From Xanthoparmelia taractica (Eukaryota > Ascomycota > Lecanoromycetes > Lecanorales > Parmeliaceae), in assembly GCA_033085395.1 (NCBI GenBank), contig JANQBS010000320.1:1-40239 (forward strand): 40,239 nt of DNA, given 5' to 3'. The notes beneath the pieces are model-generated. The model worked only from the letters and a program-made list of their open reading frames with translations. It was not told the origin of the DNA and made no database searches. A program made the translations under genes and the position numbers. Shown here one piece after another: positions 32,545-40,239 of this stretch; positions within the stretch are counted from its first letter, which is position 1; each line of letters starts with the position of its first letter.

Positions 32545-33279
32545 ATGGTCAAAACAAGTGTCCTCAATGATGCGCTAAACGCCATCAACAATGCTGAGAA
32601 GTCTGGCAAGCGCCAGGTACTCATTCGACCCAGCTCAAAAGTCATTGTCAAATTCTTGCATTGTATGCAGAAGCATGGTACGTAGGGTGGTCAGACAATC
32701 GTTGGCGGATCTCTCCCATGTTTCGACGAGTGAGCACACTCGGGTTGATAACTAGGCAATGGTCTCAACATCTCAAGACCATCTCACGACCTTTGCCCTT
32801 TAAGTACCCGATAAATCTAAAATCTGCAAAGATCTTACACGTTCTCTGATTTGACATCTGAGGTTCAACGTTTAATCGCTTGCAAAATCACTGACTGGTC
32901 CGTCTTCCTTAGGCTACATTGGGGAATTTGAGGAGGTCGATGACCACCGATCGGGCAAGATCGTCATCCAGCTCAATGGCCGGTGCGCACATTTACCTCC
33001 CGTGCTCCCTTACGAGTAGCTGATATTTTGGGAATAGCATCAATAAGACAGGTGTTATCTCTCCACGATACAATGTTCGAATAACGGACTTTGAGAAGTG
33101 GGTTGTTAAGTTGCTGCCTTCGCGTCAATTCGGGTATATCGTCCTGACGACTTCTGCCGGGATCATGGACCACGAGGAAGCTCGACGGAAGCATGTCGCT
33201 GGAAAGATTATTGGGTGAGGCTTCTTTTGGTACAAGGGTTACAACATGCTAATGACCCTGATACAGTTTCTTCTACTAG
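32545..33279 (+). CDS. rps22: 40S ribosomal protein uS8 (S15a/S22)
   Basis: Four exons, join(32545..32677, 32913..32982, 33038..33214, 33267..33279), give 130 aa, exactly the eukaryotic uS8 length. The sequence reads MVKTSVLNDALNAINNAEK..., then GYIGEFEEVDDHRSGKIVI, INKTGVISPRYNVR and LPSRQFGYIVLTTSAGIMDH, and ends GKIIGFFY. The last exon is only 13 nt (FFY plus stop). The first intron is 235 nt, long for this window but common in fungal ribosomal protein genes; the others are 55 and 52 nt. uS8 is a core small-subunit protein that binds 18S rRNA. The gene is the last intact one before the AT-rich block. Confidence 0.97.
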
Positions 33280-34107
33280 ATCATGGATTGAGCTGTTATG
33301 CATCTGAAAGCAAGGTAGCCTGTGAAGGGAATGGCAGCGTGGCGATGAAAAGCTACCATGAAGGCTTGACAGACGATGAGTATGTTAGCAATGCCATAGC
33401 GGACGCTGCCACGAGGCTCACAGCATGTTGTGTGCTTTGGTCCTGCTCAAGAAGGGAGCACACTAGACTTGTCCGGCTCAGATACTCCTGCACATTATCC
33501 CGTCCAGGATTCGTGAACGCCCATCTATCCCTACGTAGAAAATCCATATCCCTACGGAGTAGGTTTACTTTGTTTCCCGCCAAGAAGCCTGTAGATCAAT
33601 CAAGTTCTCCAAACTGCGGAAGAAGTTGCGTTTCGAGAATGGAGCAATGTTTGAGCATCAGCGCTGCCAATGCCCTGTGACCCGAGACAAGTATACCAAA
33701 TACCAGATCAAGTTTTTTCAATGTTCAGACTACTGTGCATAAGGTGGGCAAGGAAAGCTATGTATCTGAGTTGTTATTATCATTATAATTATTGATTCAG
33801 GCGGATAGCTATTCGGTCAAGGTGGTTCAGACCATTAGAGAATTCCAACCATCAAACGATAATAACATGTATTCTACGAGTATCTCAAAGGCAGAAGCGA
33901 TGAATAAAGAATTTCAATCGTATTTGGTCTGGAGTACACAACATCTACTCGGGATGATTATTCACGTTACACTTAACGCGTATACTCCGGACGGTTATAC
34001 TGTTATACATCTTCTTACCTACACTTAGAAAGTTGAACTCCGGACGACGGTTGGAAGCCGGCGCCAAGGCATTGCTCTTGCCCAAATGCCAAGAAGACAG
34101 AAATCTA
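33280..34107. other. Intergenic region between uS8 and the AT-rich block
   Basis: Base composition is still ordinary. No coding family is visible; the frames at 33246-33680 and 33792-34028 lack features. The repeated word ATCCCTACG near 33528-33560 is the only local repeat noted. Confidence 0.55.
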
Positions 34108-34194
34108 CCCCGACCTCACCCCTAATTAGGGATCGGGTGAGCGCCGCCCTATTGTCGCGCGACCTGAGTGATCGTCGCGCGAAGGAGAGTGATC
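34108..34194. repeat. GC-rich inverted and tandem repeat at the AT-rich boundary
   Basis: An imperfect inverted repeat centres on CCTAATTAGG (34121-34130). Two tandem units both start GTCGCGCGA and end GTGATC (34154-34173 and 34174-34194). Immediately after about 34210 the DNA turns AT-rich. Such subterminal repeats are common at transposon ends, so this may be one edge of the element now degraded to the right. Confidence 0.5.
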
Positions 34195-34492
34195 CTAAGT
34201 GACTACGCCCCTCATGTAGATAAGCTACTGCCTGATTTCTACTTTTCAGAAACTATTACGTTTCTCTTTCACGTAGATGGTCAATTTATAAATACTTAAT
34301 AGATCTACAGCGGCTACACCGACGGCTTGAGTCATAAACTTCCAGAGCTAGCTTTTAAGAGTGTACTAAGAAAAGCGATAACGATATATTAATTTAAGCT
34401 CTTTCTTAACTATTCTTCCTTAATACTCTTAATTTATTATCTTTCTACTTTCTCCTTTCTTTCGCTTTCTCTCCTCACTTACATAGTTTATA

Positions 34493-34644
34493 TAGAAGGG
34501 TTTACCCCCTATTCGAATAAACCCTCTACCGGGACACCTAATACTAATTTAGTCGTAGTTTAACCGAATCGGGTTTAGATAAATTGAATTAGTACTAGAG
34601 TGTCCCGATGGGGAGTTTGTTCAAGTGGGGGGTGAACCCTTCTA
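34493..34644. mobile_element. 152-bp inverted-repeat element (MITE-like), RIP-marked
   Basis: The left arm starts TAGAAGGGTTTACCCCC; the reverse complement of the right arm starts TAGAAGGGTTCACCCCCC. Arms of about 60 bp align through CGGGACAC and TACTAATT, differing mostly by C/T and G/A changes plus small gaps. TA dinucleotides at 34493-34494 and 34643-34644 fit a TA target duplication. The interior is about 30 bp and non-coding. Confidence 0.75.
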
Positions 34645-37049
34645 ACTATTTATCCCTCCGTTCTCGTCTCGAGACTATTCGCTCGAATCTACACCTTAGG
34701 TCTACCCAGCTGCGACGATCGCTTTAAGCTCCAACGCTGCTTGCCTCTATCGAAAAATTTTCCTCTATAATCTCCTATCTTTCGTGCTTCTAACTTCACT
34801 ATCTTTATTAGAATACTATCCTTGGAAATCGTTCTTAACTAATTCTCTTTCTACGCTCTCTCGATTATTATCTCTCTATCTATATCTTCCTCGCCGTTCT
34901 TACGTTTCGCCACTATTATATTACGCTTTAGCTAGCGTTCTAGCTCGCCTTCTAACCTACTTTACATAGATATATTTCTGCGATAAGCTATAGACGATTA
35001 GCCTAGCGATAATGAAGACGTTAGCGTAATAAAGTCTTTATTAAAGCTACTCTTTGCACGATAATAATTAATAAAAAAAGTATCTTACGTTCTAATTAGA
35101 GTTCTTTTCGCTATCTCGCTAATATATAGTCAACGTTAGATCTAGACTAATTAGATAGTCTCGTTAACTTTAGCTTATATTAGATTTTAAATTTTAATTC
35201 GATCTAGCGTAATAATAATAATAGCGCTTAGTATTATCTAGATTAAGAAGTTAGTCTATTAGCTCGCGAATTAATTTAAGTTACGTCTCCGAAGAAAATA
35301 TCGCTATATCTTAACTAAACTATACTTTTATTCTTTAAGTCGAGCGTTAATATAGCTTTTATATATTAAATTACGAAAGAGCTTAATACGAGGTATTAGC
35401 TAGTAAAAAGCTAATATATATCTCGATTAGAATTCGTCTTTCTATAGACTTAAGAAATACTAAATAATTTAAGGTACTAAAAATAAATAAGATCTATAAC
35501 CGAGTTTCTAACTACTCTATTCGCCGCTTATAAGTTAATATATATTATTAATCTTAGAATATCGATCTAGTCTTTCGCTAAAGATCGTATAGAATATAGT
35601 TTAGCTAATATATTATAAAAATCTAAGCTCGAAGATCTAGTTCGCAGAAGCTAATGTAGCTTAAAGAATCTAAACGTCTTAAAGAAGCGCGATTAAATAT
35701 AGGCTATATTAAATATAGATTAAATATAAGATTCTAATAGCTAAGAGCTATATTAGAGTATATAATTCGACGTAGAATAGTTAAAGATCGGCGATTAATA
35801 GTCTATAGAAAATAAAGAAAAGAAGAGATTTTTATCGAAAAGATTTTAGCGTATAATCTTATATTTTTTAATATATAAAATTCTTCTCTCGTCGTCTTTT
35901 TAATTTAGATTTCTTTTTTAAATTTTCGATTAAAACAATCGCTCTATCTATATTATCTTAGTATTCTTCTTAGAATCTATATAGTGTACTAGTCTTTATT
36001 AACTTAGATTTTATTTATATCTATTAACGCCTAAATAAGACGAGAAGTATAATAACGAGAGTCGAATAGTATTAAATTTTAATATTCTAATAATTAATAG
36101 GGCTTTTAGACGAAGTAACGAACTTAATAAAAGATTTTAGAACTATAACTTAATCGAGTTTCTAGATGACTAGCGAGTTATTAAAGAGTCTTCTAATTAT
36201 TTCTATAACTCGATTCTAGATCTTAATAATATAAAAGTAAACGCTAAAGATAAAGTTTAATATCTTCGTTTTTATAAACAATAATTAATAACTCTAGATA
36301 CTTTAAACGAATTTAATAATAAGATCGATAAAAGCTACGGCGTTTATAGACTCTATAATTATCTTTAAATCGTCGTAAAGCTACTAAGTAGCTTAAGAGA
36401 TATAAGAGTTAAAACGAAAAGATTAAAGTAGTAAATATATAACGAGAAATATTTATAATACTATTAAAAAAAACTATAATAGATTAATTAGTTCTATATT
36501 AGAGGGAATACTAATAATAATAGATATCTAAGCTTTATATATCGCTAAAAACGATATTAAGAACTTCTATACTAAGAGTCTATAGTTCTATACTAAGTTC
36601 CTCGATTAGTCTAGAAGTCTTAGAGATAAATCCACTTCTCTCTACTATATTTATTCTTTATTTCTACTATATAAATTTAAAAAGACTAGAAAGTCTTTAT
36701 AATAGTTAATTTATTTCTAGATATTAAATAAATCTTTAGAGAAAATTAAATCTTTCTACGACCTTATTAATTAAGATGATACGCCGTAGAGTTCTATATA
36801 GTCTTCTTAAAAAACTCTTTTATATTATTACGCTTTAATTTATATCTATCTAGATCTTATTATTCTCTTATCTTAATATATTCGAACTTTAATATTATTA
36901 CGCTTAGATTAATCTCAAAGTATACTTAGTAGTAATTATTCTCTCGAATATAGATTATAATTCTAGATTTCCTTCTAGCTTATATCTCTATAGTACTAAA
37001 TCTAAGAAATATTCTATTAAAGCTTCTACGAACGAGTTAATCGCGTCAC

Positions 37050-37076
37050 GCACTAAGCTCGTCCCTCACTTAGTGC
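37050..37076. repeat. Short inverted repeat downstream of the pogo relic
   Basis: Arms GCACTAAG (37050-37057) and CTTAGTGC (37069-37076) flank an 11-nt spacer. The site lies about 250 bp beyond the C-terminal end of the pogo relic and is less mutated than its surroundings. It could be part of that element's terminal repeat, but I found no matching copy at the other end. Confidence 0.35.
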
Positions 37077-37299
37077 TAGTTAATTATAAGTCAAAGTTAG
37101 TTATACACTAATTTTTAAATGCTATTCAACTATTATATATATATGATTCATGAATTTCTTTATAATCTTCTTTCAAATATTAATTTCCCACTTTCTTAAT
37201 AACTATCACGTCTTAAAATGCGTCTTGATGGCCTTGAATATCCTCTTACAAACTATATCGTACTTCTTTTACTATATAGTCTCTCGTTTCTTAGCCCGT

Positions 37300-38458
37300 T
37301 GAATCTTAAGTTGAAGTCGTTCTTAATTTATATAACGAGCATTTATAGTATAAAGAATCTCTCTCTTCTAAAGTACCTTACTGATTTCTAATTTGCGAAA
37401 TCTTCGAGCATTTTCAGTCTTAATCGTAGTCTCTAATCGTTGCTTTATCAAGAGACTATAACGTGCTATCGCAATTCCTCTTCAAGTAAACTTGTGTAGA
37501 GACCTACGTAGATCCTCCGAGAGATCTGGGTGTGTTATTAGTTGAAACCCTGATTCAGTAAGTTGACGAATAGTTCTGGGTGTCTCAGCAAGCGGAGTGT
37601 ATGCTGGGCGCTCTGGAGTAGTCTATCGGGGTGGTGGGAGCGAATCGCGTACTTTTTGAAGACTACCTCTGGATTGTATAGAATAAGGCCCGTATTTCTC
37701 CATGCTGATTGAATAGTAGATACTTTGAATACTTGACGTCGAAATTGATCGAATATAGCGAGAAATTCCACCTTAGAAAAGCACTTATCTCCGATAGAAA
37801 TCGCTTGATTAACGGCTTTAGAATAATAGTGTTTTAGAGACTAAAATACACACACATCAAGTGGCTGTAATAGATTTATGGTGTGCGACGGGAATGTGAG
37901 TGGAATGATGTTATACTCCTCGTAGTACTGCAAGAATTCGTATGTATCGTGAGATTCATAGCCATCCATTAGTAGTAATCTCCGACTGCCAACCTGGCGA
38001 GAATATCGCTTAAAATGCTTGATTCATTGCAGCGAAATCCAGTCATTATTGAAGTCTGTCTCCGAGGTAGTCACAGCCACGTGAGGATTCAAGTTATTAA
38101 TAAACCATGGTGTCAGGATATTAGTTCCCGTGACTATAAGAAATAAAGAAATCTCGCCGCTCGTATCATTTATACACTTAATTGCCGAGAGTAGCTCTCT
38201 ATTATTAGAACATTTAAGATAGACACTGTGTGTTGAATTCACTATAATAGCTCAATTATTACGTGTTATCTCAATACGATATCCAGTCTTATTAAAATTC
38301 TATATATCGTAGAAGTGTATACTATACTCTTTAATTACGTTCTTTACTCTCTCAAAGTGCTTCTTAATTAGATTCACATCGTGTATATTCTTTCTTTCTG
38401 CTGCTAAAGGCTTTCGCTTAGTCTTAGAAAGATTTAACTAACGATCTAGCTATCGTTT
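37300..38458 (-). pseudogene. Pogo-type (DDE_1) transposase relic
   Basis: Reading the minus strand leftward from 38458, pieces follow pogo/Fot1-type order: KTKRKPLAAERKNIHD; the segment normally NFDETG, here NFNKTG, so the first catalytic Asp is Asn; RELLSAIKCIND; the third-Asp region LLLMDGYESHDTYEF; PSHTINLLQPLDV; and FKVSTIQSAWRNTGLILYNPE with a C-terminal helix region down to about 37300. Stops fall where Trp (TGG to TAG or TGA) or Gln (CAG to TAG) codons are expected, as RIP predicts. A frameshift near 37540 separates the last part. The DNA-binding N-terminus is not visible beyond about 38458. Two internal frames remain open (37538-37771 and 38024-38242). The element is inactive. Confidence 0.85.
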
Positions 38459-38463
38459 AGCTC

Positions 38464-38624
38464 TTAGTGTTCTCATTTATGAAGGTATACACATCGAGAC
38501 CAAGTAGTACTGTAGATAGTTGATTGAGTTGTTTCAACGCTAAGGTTAGTAGTTAGTAGGCTTAGCTAGGTCGTTAGCAGGCCTAGATGAGCCCTTAAAC
38601 GTGTCTTAGCGCTAGAAAACTCTC
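38464..38624. repeat. 161-bp direct repeat, copy 1 (less mutated)
   Basis: Aligns without gaps to 38861-39021. 26 of 161 positions differ, all transitions; 23 have C or G here and T or A in copy 2. It begins next to the pogo relic. Read on the minus strand with TAG/TAA stops in place of likely Gln codons, it gives a leucine-rich helical segment reminiscent of a pogo transposase C-terminus; this is inference. Confidence 0.9.
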
Positions 38625-38860
38625 TATATCTATGCGATATAGATCTGAAGTGTCTAATTAAATAGCTATATATAGGCGTAAATGAGTGAGATAAAAGAAT
38701 ACGATTGCTCTAAGTGAGAAGAATTCGAATAAAGAATTAATTAATAGTATAAGACCTATATATATAATGCTCTCGAAGATACGTATTTCTCGTATATGCG
38801 TATATATCTAGAATAGAGACTAAATTATGAGATATACTAATTTATAGTCCTACTATTTAA

Positions 38861-39021
38861 TTAGTATTTTTATTTATAAAGATATATATATCGAAATTAA
38901 GTAGTACTATAGATAGTTAATTAAGTTATCTCAACGCTAAGATTAGTAGTTAATAGACTTAGCTAGATCGTTAGTAGGTCTAGATAAATCCCTAGACGTG
39001 TCTTAGCGCTAGAAAACTCTC
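38861..39021. repeat. 161-bp direct repeat, copy 2 (more mutated)
   Basis: The partner of 38464-38624, 397 bp away start to start. It is more AT-rich than copy 1, with the G-to-A and C-to-T changes expected from RIP. The last about 20 bases (TCTTAGCGCTAGAAAACTCT) are identical in both copies. Confidence 0.9.
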
Positions 39022-40239
39022 AAAAAATTAAAAGATATTATATAAAGCCTCGTAGAAGACTTCGCATAACGATCTAACGATATAAGTATCGCTAATATTA
39101 GCGCTAATAAGACGAAAGATATTAATATCTTCGTAATATAATAAGTATTCGCTTAAGATAGATAGTAATATAGAGGCGATAGAAGTCGAACTTTCAGCGT
39201 TTTAATAGCATAATCTTATCGTCGCTAAGACTTATCTCGCGTGCTAAAATAATAATCTCTCTACGAAAGAAGTATTTTAAATAATAATTCCTTATATTAA
39301 GCGAGATTAATATTTAACGAAATTAATCGATAATTAGCTTTTTAATAAAAGAGTTCTTATTTAATTAAAAGAGAGAATTATCTAATAAGATCTTTTATCT
39401 AAAAAGATATCGTAAGATCTTTACTATATAAGCGTTATTATTTAACGTCGTAATAATAAGTGTTATCTCTTAACGAAAGAAATTCGTTTTAAATATTAAA
39501 AGTGTAAGTTCGAGATATTTCTTATATAGTCTTATCGAGCGACGAGTAAGGAATTATTGCTCGAAGTCCCGACTTTTATAATTATATGTGATATATATAA
39601 ACTAGTCTATACGAAGAAATACGATAAATACGAGATAAAAGACTATATAGAGCGTTGCTCCGGCCTCGTCTTCTTGATTAATATAAGTAAGTATCTATAA
39701 TAATAGATCTTTAATAATTAAACGATGTTCTTTTATCTTAGTCTCACCTTATAAACGTTAAATATCGATAATAATTCTTTGCAATTAAGAATTATAGAAT
39801 ATTATAAGATTCTTATATCTTATATTAATATAAGCTAATCTAACGTCTATTAGATAGACTTTAATAATCTTAGTTTTAACTCGTCTCGTATTAAGATATA
39901 CGATTTAGCTAGCGAGTGAGTTAACAATTGTTAAGAAGAAAGAAGTGCTCTTGTTAATAGCGCAATAAGCGCTATATGACTTAGTAAGTGTAATATACGT
40001 TTTTCGCGTTTTTGCGATTAAACTTTATTGGAGAAAACGAGCTATCTCTCGTAATAGTGCGATCTAATTATATTTACGGGTCGGAAAGGTGTGGTATATT
40101 TGATGGTATAGAACTAGTTTTTCGAATACCATACGGAAAGGTATAGAATATCCCATACTCCTATTGGGTTTTTAATAAATATATTATATAATATTTTTTT
40201 ATATTCTAAAAATACGTAAAAAGCTTAAGCGAACGCTTA

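Larger units (their letters stand above)
34210..40239. other. AT-rich, RIP-degraded repeat block (about 6 kb)
   Basis: From about 34.2 kb to the window end the sequence is dominated by TA-rich words, with CG retained but CA and TG rare. This is the dinucleotide shift expected from RIP, which changes CpA to TpA on either strand. No frame over about 80 codons is open except in the less mutated pogo relic at 37.3-38.5 kb. A less AT-rich tail near 40075-40140 has a repeated CGGAAAGGT word. Apart from the listed repeats, 34645-37040 and 39022-40239 contain nothing I can identify. The block is probably a nest of old transposons. Confidence 0.85.

Noticed and set aside
32661..32849. 62-codon plus-strand frame over the uS8 gene start
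   Set aside because: It lies mostly in the first uS8 intron and has no family features.
34210..40239. A new functional non-coding system in the TA-rich block
   Set aside because: The composition, stop-codon pattern and all-transition repeats are explained by RIP of transposons; no regular array or conserved hairpin series was found.

Overview
The window looks like a chromosome arm of a filamentous ascomycete, probably a Dothideomycete and perhaps Pleosporales. The evidence is short introns (about 48-77 nt, GTRNGT...CTRAY...YAG), fungal-specific families (a DUF4045-gelsolin protein, DUF3455, a cytosolic LysM protein), and a sharp switch at about 34.2 kb from gene-bearing DNA to AT-rich DNA carrying repeat-induced point mutation (RIP) signatures. 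Exon joins were worked out by eye from splice motifs, reading-frame phase and family conservation; no transcript data were available.

Left part (0.6-18.6 kb) is a housekeeping block. It holds a long GNAT acetyltransferase (-), the Arl2 GTPase (+, six exons), a DUF4045/gelsolin-repeat protein (+, three exons), a Vps3/Vps39-family CNH protein (-, one exon) and the Golgi golgin CASP/Coy1 (+, four exons). The last two are divergent from a 289-bp shared promoter. Four of the five are cytoskeleton or membrane-traffic genes. A possible small unannotated coding exon lies on the minus strand just upstream of Arl2.

Middle part (18.6-33.3 kb) is more accessory. About 3.2 kb has no convincing gene. It is followed by a secreted DUF3455 protein (-), an intradiol ring-cleavage dioxygenase (-), a cation-diffusion-facilitator transporter with Mn-type DxxxD motifs (+), a decayed aldehyde dehydrogenase (-), a five-exon SDR oxidoreductase (-), a five-exon intracellular LysM/zinc-finger protein (-) and ribosomal protein uS8 (+, four exons). 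The dioxygenase/CDF divergent promoter carries a clean 137-bp MITE with perfect terminal inverted repeats and a cluster of AAGGTA/TACCTT motifs.

Right part (about 34.2-40.24 kb) is an AT-rich, TpA-rich, CpA/TpG-poor block with no intact gene. It holds a pogo-type transposase relic whose breaks are C-to-T and G-to-A changes, a pair of 161-bp direct repeats that differ only by transitions, and a second small inverted-repeat element. The block starts less than 1 kb from the uS8 stop codon, so the compartment boundary is abrupt.

I found no strong evidence for a wholly new multi-gene system. The most informative unusual items are the RIP-scored repeats, the ALDH relic beside an intact SDR, three microexons that hide real genes from simple ORF calling, and the possible small hidden gene next to Arl2.
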